Part shown: positions 1-8,641 of the stretch, one piece after another
How the letters are laid out: each line of letters opens with the position of its first letter
Numbering within the stretch: the first letter of the stretch is position 1
Assembly (NCBI RefSeq): GCF_020731145.1
Contig: NZ_JAJFZN010000001.1
Location: 1,016,292 to 1,080,291, forward strand
Direction of reading: 5' to 3'
DNA from: Sneathiella sp. HT1-7
Lineage (GTDB): Bacteria > Pseudomonadota > Alphaproteobacteria > Sneathiellales > Sneathiellaceae
Length of the DNA: 64,000 nucleotides
Notes under the pieces: model-generated
What the model saw: only the letters and a program-made list of their open reading frames with translations
Database searches by the model: none
What the model was told of the DNA's origin: nothing
Program-made: the position numbers and the translations under genes

Positions 1-219
1 GCCAACTTCTCCCCGGGCCAGGACGTGATCCGAATCATAACCGGTTTGGGTTGGCAGATCGAAGGCGACTGACAAACCAGTCTGGCCACGTGCGAGATTT
101 GTTTTATAAAGCTCGTTCGACGCACTTGCGGAAGAATGGCCGGAATAGGTGCGGAACAACCACGGGCGATCTTTCTTCGGTGTGCCGGATTTTACGGCGT
201 CCGTCTTGTCTTGTGCCAT
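1..219 (-). CDS. ecm: Ethylmalonyl-CoA mutase, N-terminal part (cut by left edge)
   Basis: Only the first 73 residues lie in the window; the gene continues past base 1. The start is the ATG at 219. The visible part contains [14 protein letters not shown] and [20 protein letters not shown], the conserved N-terminal substrate-barrel region of B12-dependent acyl-CoA mutases of the MeaA/Ecm type. These convert (2R)-ethylmalonyl-CoA to (2S)-methylsuccinyl-CoA with adenosylcobalamin. It is divergent from ccr and mcd, the enzymes just before and after it in the ethylmalonyl-CoA pathway, which favours Ecm over methylmalonyl-CoA mutase. The B12-binding domain would be outside the window, so that choice rests on context and N-terminal similarity. 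Confidence 0.88.
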   Translation of the reverse strand, partial: MAQDKTDAVKSGTPKKDRPWLFRTYSGHSSASASNELYKTNLARGQTGLSVAFDLPTQTGYDSDHVLARGEVG

Positions 220-297
220 AATTATCTTTCGTATTTATAGTCTTATAAGTTCGGTTGTTACGTGTTTTTAATGTCGCACGTAATAACATAACTTTGT

Positions 298-310
298 GTT
301 GCAGCGCAAA
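298..310. promoter_or_regulatory. Inverted repeat in the ecm-ccr divergent region
   Basis: TTGC-AGC-GCAA at 299-309 is a short inverted repeat in the 267-base region between the divergent ecm and ccr genes, and a related TTTGCAATT lies at 421-429. In Rhodobacter, the short-chain acyl-CoA regulator PccR recognises TTTGCAAA-type sites. Whether a similar regulator acts here is inference from this resemblance and the position only. Confidence 0.25.
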
Positions 311-486
311 AAAAACTTGTTATCTGGACAAAGGTCAGTAATCTTCTCATAAACCGGGCTAATGTAAAGGTCTCCGTTTCGTTTTTTGATGCAATGCGAT
401 ATATGAAGGCGGATAAGGAATTTGCAATTTCTAAAGACTAACGCCCTATACAGTAGACTACACACAAAATACGAGGGATGTTTTTG

Positions 487-1791
487 ATGTCAAATACGCA
501 AGCTTCTGCGCAGTCTGAAGCAGGAAATGAAACGCCGGCAGGTGAGATTAAGGATCTCTACGAAGTAGGAGAGATTCCCCCGCTCGGCCATGTCCCCTCC
601 AAGATGTATGCTTGGGCGATCCGCCGGGAACGTCACGGGGAGCCTGAAAAAGCTATGCAGGTGGAAGTCGTGGAAACGCCGGAACTGGATAGCCATGACG
701 TGCTGATTCTGGTTATGGCGGCCGGCGTCAACTATAACGGTGTCTGGGCAGCCCTTGGTGAGCCTATTTCCCCGTTCGATTATCATAAGCAGCCCTACCA
801 TATTGCGGGATCGGATGCCTCCGGCGTCGTCTATGCGGTCGGCAACAAGGTGAAGCGCTTCAAGATTGGTGATGAAGTCGTTGTTCATTGTAACCAGGAT
901 GATGGGGATGATGAGGAATGTAATGGCGGCGATCCCATGTTTTCGCCGAGCCAGCGCATCTGGGGCTATGAAACGCCAGATGGTTCCTTCGCCCAGTTCG
1001 CCCGCGTGCAGGACCGCCAGTTGATGCCGCGCCCGAAACATCTGACCTGGGAAGAAAGCGCCTGTTACACGCTGACCCTCGCGACTGCTTATCGCATGCT
1101 GTTCGGTCATCGGCCGCATATCCTGCGTCCTGGCCATAATGTTCTGATCTGGGGGGCGTCAGGCGGTCTCGGTTCCATGGCGATCCAGATTTGTGCTGCC
1201 GCGGGTGCTAACGCCATTGGCGTTATCTCCGATGAAAGCAAGCGCGACTTTGTGATGTCGCTCGGCGCGAAAGGCGTTCTTAACCGCAAGGACTTTGATT
1301 GCTGGGGCCAGCTGCCGACAGTGAACGGTGAAGGCTTCGGCGATTATATGAAGAAAACACGCGAATTCGGCAAGGCCATATGGGAAATTACCGGTAAAGG
1401 TAATGACGTTGACTTCGTGTTTGAACATCCCGGAGAGCAGACTTTTCCGGTTTCCTGTAACGTGGTCAAGCGGGGCGGTATGGTCGTTTTCTGTGCGGGC
1501 ACGACGGGCTTTAATCTGACAATGGATGCCCGCTTTGTCTGGATGCGCCAGAAACGTATCCAGGGTAGTCATTTTGCCAATCTGAAGCAGGCTTCGCAGG
1601 CAAATAACCTGGTTGTAGAGCGGCGTATTGATCCCTGTATGTCAGAGGTTTTCTCCTGGGATGATATCCCGCGCGCGCATACAAAAATGATGAATAATAA
1701 GCATAAACCGGGCAATATGGCTGTGTTGGTTTCGTCGAAGTATCCGGGTCTGAGAACGATCGAGGATGCGATTGAAGCCGGTAACGAGTAA
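487..1791 (+). CDS. ccrA: Crotonyl-CoA carboxylase/reductase
   Basis: NADPH-dependent reductive carboxylation of crotonyl-CoA to (2S)-ethylmalonyl-CoA, the key step of the ethylmalonyl-CoA pathway. The protein is a medium-chain dehydrogenase/reductase of 434 residues, the usual Ccr length. Visible marks are AGVNYNGVWA at about residues 80-88 (with the asparagine that holds CO2 in characterised Ccrs), HIAGSDASGVV, the nucleotide-binding GASGGLGS near residue 223, and GSHFAN with the conserved histidine near the C-terminus. The ATG at 478 directly abuts a GAGGG (473-477), whereas the ATG at 487 sits nine bases after it, so 487 is preferred. It probably forms one transcript with mcd 31 bases downstream. 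Confidence 0.95.
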   Translation: MSNTQASAQSEAGNETPAGEIKDLYEVGEIPPLGHVPSKMYAWAIRRERHGEPEKAMQVEVVETPELDSHDVLILVMAAGVNYNGVWAALGEPISPFDYHKQPYHIAGSDASGVVYAVGNKVKRFKIGDEVVVHCNQDDGDDEECNGGDPMFSPSQRIWGYETPDGSFAQFARVQDRQLMPRPKHLTWEESACYTLTLATAYRMLFGHRPHILRPGHNVLIWGASGGLGSMAIQICAAAGANAIGVISDESKRDFVMSLGAKGVLNRKDFDCWGQLPTVNGEGFGDYMKKTREFGKAIWEITGKGNDVDFVFEHPGEQTFPVSCNVVKRGGMVVFCAGTTGFNLTMDARFVWMRQKRIQGSHFANLKQASQANNLVVERRIDPCMSEVFSWDDIPRAHTKMMNNKHKPGNMAVLVSSKYPGLRTIEDAIEAGNE

Positions 1792-1822
1792 GCGCAAGCC
1801 GTAATCAAAAGGAAAAATAATA

Positions 1823-3517
1823 ATGACAATGTCTGAAATGACTGAAACGTCCGGCACAATCTTGTTGGACGGGCTGGATGGCCTATGCGAATCAGCGCTT
1901 GGCGCGGCTGAATCTTTCAAGCAGCAGGCGATCATGGCCGTCGCGGATATGACCCGCGGCAGCAATGGCCGGATCAGCGCGGAGCTGGTTGAGGCCAATC
2001 AATACGCTACCCACGGCCTTGCCTGGCTCGCAACCTACGTGGAGGCTTTGCGCGAAACCCTGAATTGGTCACGCCATCTTGCATCGGAAGGTAAATATGG
2101 AGAGTTGGAACAGCTCACCCTGCAGGCGGGCTTCGGCGAGTATCTAAGCCAGATCACCGGCGGTATTCCCATGTCTCTCGGGGAAATTATTCGCCCGCAG
2201 GACCTAGGTCTGGATGACGCCGCGATCGCAAAATTCAAGACGGCAGACGTCTTGACGCTTCTTGAATCGGGTTATAGCGCGGCGGTTAAGGAAAGAATTG
2301 CTGAACTGATAGCCGACGGAATGGACACTGGTCATTTCGGCGATCCGGGACTGGATGAAACCTTCTCGATGATTCGGGATCAATTCCGCCGTTTCGCCAA
2401 TGAAGAGGTGATGCCCTATGCCCATGAGTGGCATTTGAAGGACGAGTTGATCCCGATGCCAGTGGTCGAGAAAATGTCGGAACTTGGTGTTTTTGGCCTG
2501 ACTGTGCCAGAAAAATATGACGGCCTTGGTCTTGGCAAGATGTCCATGTGTGTCGTGTCAGAAGAACTCTCCCGTGGATATATCGGAGTGGGATCGCTAG
2601 GAACACGCTCTGAAATTGCGGCAGAGCTAATCCTGACAGGCGGTACCGACGCGCAGAAGGAAAAATGGCTTTCCCCGATTGCAACAGGCGAAATACTGCC
2701 GACGGCTGTCTTCACGGAACCCAACACTGGCTCCGACCTTGCGTCTTTGAAAACCCGCGCTGTGAAGGACGGTGATGTATATAAAGTCACAGGCAACAAG
2801 ACATGGATCACCCATGCGGCGCGTGCGGATGTCATGACCATGCTGGTGCGCACCAATCCTGATGAGCCGGGCTATAAAGGTCTTTCCATGTTCCTCGCGG
2901 AAAAGCCTCACATGACCGAGGAGGAGGATTTCCCGGCCGATGGTATGACTGGTGGAGAGATCGAGGTTCTCGGCTATCGCGGGATGAAGGAATATGAGCT
3001 TGGTTTCGATAACTTCGAGATCAAGGCGGAAAATTTGCTCGGCGAAGAAGAGGGTAACGGTTTCAAGCAGTTGATGCAGACATTCGAAAGTGCCCGTATT
3101 CAGACAGCGGCCCGTGCCCTCGGTGTGGCGCAGAACGCCATGGAACTTGGACTTCGTTATTCGTTGGACCGCGTTCAGTTTGCTCGCCCCATCATCAAAT
3201 TCCCGCGTGTTGCCGGTAAGCTTGCCTGGATGGCTGTGGAAATCATGATGGCGCGTCAGCTCACATATGCGTCTGCCCGTGCGAAAGACGAAGGCCGACG
3301 TTGTGACCTTGAGGCGGGTATGGCTAAATTGCTTGGTGCCCGCGTTGCCTGGAGCACGGCGGATAACGCCCTGCAAATCCACGGCGGCAACGGCTTTGCC
3401 CTCGAATACCCGATAAGCCGGGTTCTCTGTGATGCGCGTATTCTAAACATCTTTGAAGGTGCCGGTGAAATACAGGCGCAGGTCATTGCCCGCCGTCTGC
3501 TAGAAGGCGCGAATTAA
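1823..3517 (+). CDS. mcd: (2S)-methylsuccinyl-CoA dehydrogenase
   Basis: A FAD-dependent acyl-CoA dehydrogenase of 564 residues, longer than the usual 380-400. About 170 extra N-terminal residues precede the normal fold, an architecture known for methylsuccinyl-CoA dehydrogenase, which makes mesaconyl-C1-CoA. The core shows TEPNTGSDLASL (FAD and substrate region), GYRGMKEYELGFDNF, QIHGGNGFALEYP, and NIFEGAGEIQ with the glutamate expected to be the catalytic base. An AAGGA lies upstream of the ATG. Position directly after ccr and near ecm supports the specific assignment; without that context it would be called a generic acyl-CoA dehydrogenase. Electrons would go to the ETF encoded at 6.9-8.6 kb. 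Confidence 0.9.
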   Translation: MTMSEMTETSGTILLDGLDGLCESALGAAESFKQQAIMAVADMTRGSNGRISAELVEANQYATHGLAWLATYVEALRETLNWSRHLASEGKYGELEQLTLQAGFGEYLSQITGGIPMSLGEIIRPQDLGLDDAAIAKFKTADVLTLLESGYSAAVKERIAELIADGMDTGHFGDPGLDETFSMIRDQFRRFANEEVMPYAHEWHLKDELIPMPVVEKMSELGVFGLTVPEKYDGLGLGKMSMCVVSEELSRGYIGVGSLGTRSEIAAELILTGGTDAQKEKWLSPIATGEILPTAVFTEPNTGSDLASLKTRAVKDGDVYKVTGNKTWITHAARADVMTMLVRTNPDEPGYKGLSMFLAEKPHMTEEEDFPADGMTGGEIEVLGYRGMKEYELGFDNFEIKAENLLGEEEGNGFKQLMQTFESARIQTAARALGVAQNAMELGLRYSLDRVQFARPIIKFPRVAGKLAWMAVEIMMARQLTYASARAKDEGRRCDLEAGMAKLLGARVAWSTADNALQIHGGNGFALEYPISRVLCDARILNIFEGAGEIQAQVIARRLLEGAN

Positions 3518-3526
3518 AAAGTTTAG

Positions 3527-3567
3527 CCGGAAGCGGTCTGTTTAGGGCGCTTCCGGTAGTTCCTTTT
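3527..3567. terminator. Hairpin between convergent mcd and yihY-like genes
   Basis: CCGGAAGCG (3527-3535) pairs with CGCTTCCGG (3548-3556), followed by a T-run at 3563-3567. It lies between two convergent genes and would end mcd transcription. The T-run is a few bases away from the stem, so efficiency is uncertain. Confidence 0.6.
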
Positions 3568-3585
3568 TCGTTGAGGCTCGCCAGT

Positions 3586-4416
3586 CTACCGTTTTTCCAT
3601 ATCAGCAGTGAATTCAAAGCCGAGGACGGCGGCAATGGTCGCGCCGAACAGAACAATCCCCCAACTGACATAAAGCCAGATCAGAAAGAGCGGAATGGCC
3701 GCCATAGCGCCATAAACGACCTCATAGGACGGGAAGAATTCCAGATAAAGCTTGAACATAAATTTTCCAAAAAGGAAAAGCGCGGTTGCAATTCCGGCAC
3801 CGATGAAGGCATGGCGCCATTTCACATCGCAAGCCGGTACGATGCGATACAGGACAAATAGTATGATGAAGGGGAGCAACATGGGCATGACTTCGCTGAG
3901 TAGGGAATAGGCTCCTTTCACCTCAAATCCCGTTGCTTCCTCGCTGATATCGATCACCCAGTTTATGAGCGTCAGGCTGGAGCCGACCGCAATGGGCCCA
4001 ATCAGCGTTATCAATATATAGGTCATCAGCCGTTTAAACGGATTGCGTGTTGCCGCTACCTGCCAGATCTGACTGAATATTTCCTCGATACTGGACATCA
4101 GCATAAGTGCGGTAATCGCGATACCCGCAAGACCGAAATAAGTCAGTTGGCTCGCATTGACAGCAAAGTCATTGAGTACGGCATCGACCGTTGATATTTT
4201 TGAAGGCAGCAGATTATTGAACAAAAGCGTTGTCAGCTTGACCTTCAGGTGCGTGAATGCCGGGATCGCGGTGAAGAGGGCAAAGACTACAGCTGCCAGC
4301 GGCACGATTGCGAGCAGAGTTTGATAACTCAGGGCCGTCGCCATGCGCAGGCAATGCTGATCCTTGAAATGGTGCCAGATGCGGATTAGCAGCGCGACAA
4401 TGAAAATATTCTGCAC
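3586..4416 (-). CDS. YihY/BrkB family inner membrane protein
   Basis: A 276-residue polytopic protein with about six membrane segments, of the YihY (formerly misassigned RNase BN, also BrkB) family. Family marks are ATALSYQTLLAIVPL near residue 26 and the C-terminal IPLFLIWLYVSWGIVLFGA. The biochemical role of the family is not settled. The start is a GTG at 4416 with AGGAG a few bases upstream. It ends close to the shared hairpin with mcd. A 4-oxalocrotonate-tautomerase-like gene lies 22 bases upstream on the same strand, so the two may be cotranscribed. Confidence 0.85.
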   Translation of the reverse strand: MQNIFIVALLIRIWHHFKDQHCLRMATALSYQTLLAIVPLAAVVFALFTAIPAFTHLKVKLTTLLFNNLLPSKISTVDAVLNDFAVNASQLTYFGLAGIAITALMLMSSIEEIFSQIWQVAATRNPFKRLMTYILITLIGPIAVGSSLTLINWVIDISEEATGFEVKGAYSLLSEVMPMLLPFIILFVLYRIVPACDVKWRHAFIGAGIATALFLFGKFMFKLYLEFFPSYEVVYGAMAAIPLFLIWLYVSWGIVLFGATIAAVLGFEFTADMEKR

Positions 4417-4438
4417 CTCGTCTCCTCAGTCGGTTGAT

Positions 4439-4633
4439 CTAGTCTGGGAATTTAGTGACTGCGAGTTCTCCGCCAATGCTCCAATCTTCCTTGGAAACAT
4501 CATTGATCACCACATGGACACTTGCCTCACTGCAACCCGTGATTCGAGCCATTTCTGTGGTCATTGATTTGACCAGCTTCTGTTTGGTCTCCCGATCCCG
4601 TCCTTCAAACATTTCAATTCTGATAATCGGCAT
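4439..4633 (-). CDS. 4-oxalocrotonate tautomerase family protein
   Basis: A 64-residue protein beginning MPIIRIEMFEGR. In this superfamily the initiator Met is removed and Pro-1 becomes the catalytic base, and that proline is present. Further family features are the KQKLVKSMTTEM helix and the SVHVVINDV strand. The size equals that of the short 4-OT subfamily, which forms hexamers. The physiological substrate cannot be deduced: neighbours are a YihY membrane protein and a FAD oxidoreductase, not an aromatic meta-cleavage cluster. Confidence 0.85.
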   Translation of the reverse strand: MPIIRIEMFEGRDRETKQKLVKSMTTEMARITGCSEASVHVVINDVSKEDWSIGGELAVTKFPD

Positions 4634-4653
4634 TCTTTGTCCTATTGATTTAG

Positions 4654-5832
4654 TTAAACGATATTATGCTCTGATATAGCCTCTCCTGTCACCAGCCTAG
4701 AGAAGGAGAAGCGATTTAGATCGAGGCTGCGGTATTCTCCGAATGTGATTAACTCGGCGATGGCACGTCCAACGGCGGGTGATTGTTGCAGCCCATGGCC
4801 GGAGAAACCATTGGCGAAATAGAAGTTGGTGACGTCGGGATGCGATCCCAGAATGGCATTTTGGTCTAGAATGTTATAGGCGTAGTGTCCGGCCCACGCG
4901 TTTTCGAGCTTGATGGCCTCGAAGGCGGGAACACGATGTGCCAGAACCGGCCAGATATGTTCCTCGAACCATCCGTAATCAACATTGAAATCTGTGCAAT
5001 CGGGATCATTCTCCGGCCCGGGCGAACAGCCCGCTAGAAATTGATGCCCTTCGGGGCGAAAATGCACGCCGCTTGGATCAATGATCAAAGGACAGCCGGT
5101 AATTTCCGTTCGACAGCTGAAGCTATAGGCAAATCTCTTCCGGGATCGAACAGGTAGATCAATGCCCGCCCATTTGGCGACTATCGCCGCGGCCGGGCCC
5201 GCCGCGTCAACAATATAACCTCCAGGAATGCGTGTGCCATCTGCAAGAAGAACGGCGGATACCTTGTTTCTGTCACCGTCAAGTCCCACAACCTCCTTCG
5301 CCATATAAGAGGCCCCGAGGGAAATTGCTTTCTTCCGGAACGCCTGATTAAGACTGTAGGCATCGAGCCAGCCTTCCCCGGAAAGGCCCAAGGATCCCCC
5401 GGCGAGATCAGTGACATTCATCCAGGGAAACCCCCTTGCAAGATCATCTGCGTCCAGCAGGCCGACATTGACGCCAAGCCCTCGTTGGATGGCATTATTG
5501 CTGTACAGGCGTGGAATATGACGATCTTCCGCCAGAAAGAGATAGCCCTGTTCATGGTAGCTGACGTCAACCGGGGTATCATCTACTCCAAGTAAACTTG
5601 ATATCTGCCCCAGGAATTCTTGCGTGTACTGAGACATCTGGATATTTTCCGGCGTTGAAAACTGTTGCCGGACACCTCCCCAGGAGCGGGCGGTGGAGCC
5701 AAATTCATAACTTGGATCTTTTTCGATAACGGTGACAGTGCCGGAAAACCCCGGCGTGGCCTTAAGGAAGTATGCAATGGCGGAGCCGATGACTCCACCG
5801 CCGACAATCACAACATCTCGGGTTGCTTCCAT
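4654..5832 (-). CDS. FAD-dependent oxidoreductase, DadA/FOXRED1-like
   Basis: A 392-residue D-amino-acid-oxidase-type flavoprotein. The dinucleotide fold VVIVGGGVIGSAIAYFL occupies residues 7-23, and the C-terminal FANGFSGHGLQQSPAVGRAIAEL is the FAD-closing segment typical of DAO-superfamily amine oxidases. It fits best the group related to mitochondrial FOXRED1 and glycine/sarcosine oxidases. The SRSWGGVRQQF segment is typical of this group. The substrate is unknown. It lies 20 bases upstream of the tautomerase gene on the same strand and could head a transcript including that gene and the YihY gene. Confidence 0.8.
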   Translation of the reverse strand: MEATRDVVIVGGGVIGSAIAYFLKATPGFSGTVTVIEKDPSYEFGSTARSWGGVRQQFSTPENIQMSQYTQEFLGQISSLLGVDDTPVDVSYHEQGYLFLAEDRHIPRLYSNNAIQRGLGVNVGLLDADDLARGFPWMNVTDLAGGSLGLSGEGWLDAYSLNQAFRKKAISLGASYMAKEVVGLDGDRNKVSAVLLADGTRIPGGYIVDAAGPAAAIVAKWAGIDLPVRSRKRFAYSFSCRTEITGCPLIIDPSGVHFRPEGHQFLAGCSPGPENDPDCTDFNVDYGWFEEHIWPVLAHRVPAFEAIKLENAWAGHYAYNILDQNAILGSHPDVTNFYFANGFSGHGLQQSPAVGRAIAELITFGEYRSLDLNRFSFSRLVTGEAISEHNIV

Positions 5833-5907
5833 TAGAGTTCCTGTCCATATAAGGTGTAACGATGTAGTTTTGACTGCTGCATTTCTATATGACAGATCGG
5901 ACCGTTC

Positions 5908-6102
5908 ATGATCAATTATTTCATTCTCGCCGCCGTTGTCGCAACAGCTCTGGTTCTGTTATTCGGCGTGCTGACTTTCGCCCGGGGGGGCGAGTTCAAT
6001 CGCCGCTATGGGAATAAACTGATGCGTTTGCGCATCCTGATGCAGGCAATAGCTGTTGTCCTCATGTTGATCGGGTTTTGGATCGTGAATACTGGTAGTT
6101 AA
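5908..6102 (+). CDS. Twin-transmembrane HIG1-domain protein
   Basis: A 64-residue protein with two hydrophobic segments (about residues 3-23 and 42-60) joined by a basic loop RGGEFNRRYGNKLMRLR. This matches the small HIG1-domain proteins common in alphaproteobacteria and homologous to mitochondrial respiratory supercomplex factors. A link to cytochrome oxidase is known for relatives but is not shown here. It is followed 22 bases later by the cobalamin adenosyltransferase gene, an arrangement suggesting one transcript. Confidence 0.8.
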   Translation: MINYFILAAVVATALVLLFGVLTFARGGEFNRRYGNKLMRLRILMQAIAVVLMLIGFWIVNTGS

Positions 6103-6124
6103 ACGTATAAGGCGAAGGCAGCAC

Positions 6125-6688
6125 ATGGTAAAACTGACCAAAATCTATACGCGTGGCGGAGATAAGGGAAAAACCTCGCTGGGCGATGGTGCCCGGGTGA
6201 GCAAGACAGATCCAAGGGTCGAGGCCTATGGTGATGTAGATGAAACCAATGCCGTGATTGGCCTCGTCCGGCTTCATGTGTCTGGGGAAGCGGATGAGAT
6301 GCTCGCGCGTATCCAGAACGATCTCTTCGATCTTGGGGCTGATCTTTGTACGCCTGAACAGGAAAATCCGAAATATCCTCCCCTCCGGATTGCACTGGAA
6401 CAGGTTGAACGGCTGGAAAAGGAAATTGATCGCCTCAATGCAGAACTTTCACCGCTCAACTCTTTTATTCTACCGGGCGGATCGACTGCTTCTGCAAATT
6501 TGCACTTGGCGCGGACAGTCTGCCGGCGGGCGGAACGGCGGATGATCTCTTTTGGCGATTCGAACATCCTCAATCCTGTTGCCATCGCCTACATCAATCG
6601 ACTGTCTGATTTTCTGTTTGTTCTGGGCCGTTACCTCAATAACAAGGGGGTGGAGGACGTTCTGTGGGTGCCGGGCGCAAATAGGTGA
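6125..6688 (+). CDS. Cob(I)alamin adenosyltransferase, PduO type
   Basis: ATP:cob(I)alamin adenosyltransferase of 187 residues, making adenosylcobalamin in the cytoplasm. It shows the N-terminal ATP-binding TRGGDKGKTSLGDG (residues 9-22), the VEAYGDVDETNAVIGL segment, and the CRRAERRM motif with the arginine and glutamate used in ATP binding, all as in PduO/human MMAB. Adenosylcobalamin is the cofactor of ethylmalonyl-CoA and methylmalonyl-CoA mutases, which fits the ecm gene at the left edge. It precedes etfB by 210 bases, in which an independent promoter is visible. Confidence 0.93.
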   Translation: MVKLTKIYTRGGDKGKTSLGDGARVSKTDPRVEAYGDVDETNAVIGLVRLHVSGEADEMLARIQNDLFDLGADLCTPEQENPKYPPLRIALEQVERLEKEIDRLNAELSPLNSFILPGGSTASANLHLARTVCRRAERRMISFGDSNILNPVAIAYINRLSDFLFVLGRYLNNKGVEDVLWVPGANR

Positions 6689-6757
6689 CCTTTTCTGGTA
6701 AATTTTGGCCGGAAATAGACATCTTTCAACTGTGCTAAAATGTCCTGCTTCGGCGAA

Positions 6758-6786
6758 TTGACAGATAGTCATTAGCTATTTATTGT
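6758..6786 (+). promoter_or_regulatory. Promoter of etfBA
   Basis: TTGACA at 6758-6763 and TATTGT at 6781-6786 are separated by 17 bases, a good match to the housekeeping sigma-70 pattern. It lies about 110 bases before etfB. Confidence 0.6.
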
Positions 6787-6898
6787 GCACTGCCGAATAA
6801 GAGTAGAAACAACGTATCTAATAACCTGAAATTCATACCGTCGGAATACGGGCTTTCGTCGGATGTGAAAAAACTATGACCCTGGAGTAGACCGATCC

Positions 6899-7648
6899 AT
6901 GAAAGTTCTCGTCGCTGTTAAACGTGTCGTGGACTACAACGTTAAGATCCGTGTTAAAGCGGACAAGACTGGTGTAGACCTCGCAAATGTCAAAATGTCC
7001 ATGAACCCCTTCGATGAAATCGCTGTAGAGGAAGGGCTTCGCCTGCGCGAAGCTGGTGTCGCAACGGAAGTTGTCGCCTTGTCCGTTGGCCCACAAGCCG
7101 CCCAAGAAACCCTGCGGACTGCGCTTGCGATGGGTGCCGACCGGGGCATTCTTGTCAAAACCGATGAAATGGTGGAACCGCTTGGCGTTGCGAAACTGAT
7201 GAAGGCCGTGGCAGAAGAAGAAAAGCCGGACCTTATTATTGTTGGTAAGCAGGCGATTGATGATGACTCCAACCAGACAGGCCAGATGCTGGCTGCTCTT
7301 CTGGGTTGGTCGCAAGGTACATTTGCCTCCAAGGTCAGCCTTGAAGACGGCACGGCGAAAGTCACCCGCGAAGTTGACGGTGGTCTGCAGACGATTGATC
7401 TGAAAATGCCGGTTGTGGTGACAACGGACCTTCGCCTGAACGAGCCCCGCTATGCGTCCCTGCCGAACATCATGAAAGCGAAGAAAAAGCCGATTGATGA
7501 AAAAACACCGGAAGATCTTGGCGTTGATATCGCGCCACGTCTGACGACGTTGAAAGTGGAAGAACCGGCGAAACGTGAAGCTGGCGTAATGGTAGAATCT
7601 GTCGCGGAGCTGGTCGACAAGTTGAAAAATGAAGCGGGGGTTATCTAA
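6899..7648 (+). CDS. etfB: Electron transfer flavoprotein beta subunit
   Basis: The AMP-binding subunit of ETF (249 residues), which takes electrons from acyl-CoA dehydrogenases and hands them to ETF-quinone oxidoreductase. The protein starts [20 protein letters not shown], as in ETF-beta of mitochondria and alphaproteobacteria, and carries the family signature around [15 protein letters not shown] followed by IMKAKKKPI. Its TAA overlaps the ATG of etfA by one base (TAATG at 7646-7650), so the two subunits are translationally coupled. Likely partners in the window are Mcd and other acyl-CoA dehydrogenases. Confidence 0.96.
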   Translation: MKVLVAVKRVVDYNVKIRVKADKTGVDLANVKMSMNPFDEIAVEEGLRLREAGVATEVVALSVGPQAAQETLRTALAMGADRGILVKTDEMVEPLGVAKLMKAVAEEEKPDLIIVGKQAIDDDSNQTGQMLAALLGWSQGTFASKVSLEDGTAKVTREVDGGLQTIDLKMPVVVTTDLRLNEPRYASLPNIMKAKKKPIDEKTPEDLGVDIAPRLTTLKVEEPAKREAGVMVESVAELVDKLKNEAGVI

Positions 7649-8577
7649 TGACTGTTCTTGTTCTTGCTGATCATGACAATGAAGCGTTGGGTGCCGCAAC
7701 TTTAAACGCAGTTACTGCCGCAACCAAGTTGGGTGGCGATGTTCATGTGCTGGTCGCCGGAAATGGCTGCGCGGCTGTTGCAGACGAAGCGGCGAAAGTC
7801 GCTGGTGTCGCCAAAGTCCTGCTGGTTGAAGATGCTCTGTATGCGAACGCCTTGGCCGAGAATATGGCTGCTTTGATCGTTTCGCTCGCGGATGGATATG
7901 ATGGCATTCTTGCTGCTGCGACGACGTCGGGTAAAAACATTCTCCCACGCGTTGCGGCACTTCTCGACGTTGCACAGATTTCAGAAATTGTTGAGGTTGT
8001 CTCTCCGGATACCTTCGTTCGTCCGATCTATGCCGGTAACGCCATGGCAACAGTGCAGTCTGGCGACGCCAAGAAGGTGATTACAGTTCGTTCGACCAAT
8101 TTCCCGGCAGCGGAAGCAACAGGCGGTTCCGCCTCTGTTGAAGCGGCTAGTGCCGCCGCAGATAGCGGACTGTCGACTTTTGTTAGTGATGAACTCTCTG
8201 AATCGGAGCGCCCGGAGCTTACATCGGCGAAGATCGTTATTTCCGGTGGTCGCGGTATGCAGTCCGGCGATAACTTCCACCTTCTGGAGAAGGTGGCCGA
8301 TAAGCTTGGTGCCGCAGTCGGCGCAAGTCGCGCCGCTGTTGATGCAGGCTTTGTTCCCAATGACTATCAGGTTGGACAGACCGGTAAGGTCGTTGCGCCG
8401 CAGCTTTATATTGCTGTTGGTATTTCCGGCGCTATTCAGCATCTTGCCGGCATGAAGGACAGCAAGGTGATTGTGGCGATTAACAAGGATGAGGAGGCAC
8501 CGATTTTCCAGGTTGCCGACTACGGACTTGTCGCGGATCTGTTCAAGGCCTTGCCAGAGCTCGATGAAGCTCTGTAG
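7648..8577 (+). CDS. etfA: Electron transfer flavoprotein alpha subunit
   Basis: The FAD-binding subunit of ETF (309 residues). The N-terminal half is the adenine-nucleotide-hydrolase-like domain; the C-terminal half shows [41 protein letters not shown] and the end of the FAD domain with NKDEEAPIF. It is directly coupled to etfB. A 3-hydroxyacyl-CoA dehydrogenase gene follows 64 bases later, the usual etfBA-hbd arrangement of many alphaproteobacteria. Confidence 0.96.
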   Translation: MTVLVLADHDNEALGAATLNAVTAATKLGGDVHVLVAGNGCAAVADEAAKVAGVAKVLLVEDALYANALAENMAALIVSLADGYDGILAAATTSGKNILPRVAALLDVAQISEIVEVVSPDTFVRPIYAGNAMATVQSGDAKKVITVRSTNFPAAEATGGSASVEAASAAADSGLSTFVSDELSESERPELTSAKIVISGGRGMQSGDNFHLLEKVADKLGAAVGASRAAVDAGFVPNDYQVGQTGKVVAPQLYIAVGISGAIQHLAGMKDSKVIVAINKDEEAPIFQVADYGLVADLFKALPELDEAL

Positions 8578-8641
8578 TGGCGCAAATGAGTCAGGATTTC
8601 GGCGTAATGATCACGCTCACCTCTATGCTTGGAATTAGGCA

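Noticed and set aside
2627..3382. Open frame of 251 codons opposite mcd
   Set aside because: Antisense to the conserved acyl-CoA dehydrogenase core; no recognisable domain.
6833..7699. Open frame of 288 codons opposite etfB
   Set aside because: Antisense shadow of a confident etfB gene; composition (many His, Phe, Arg) is typical of such artefacts.
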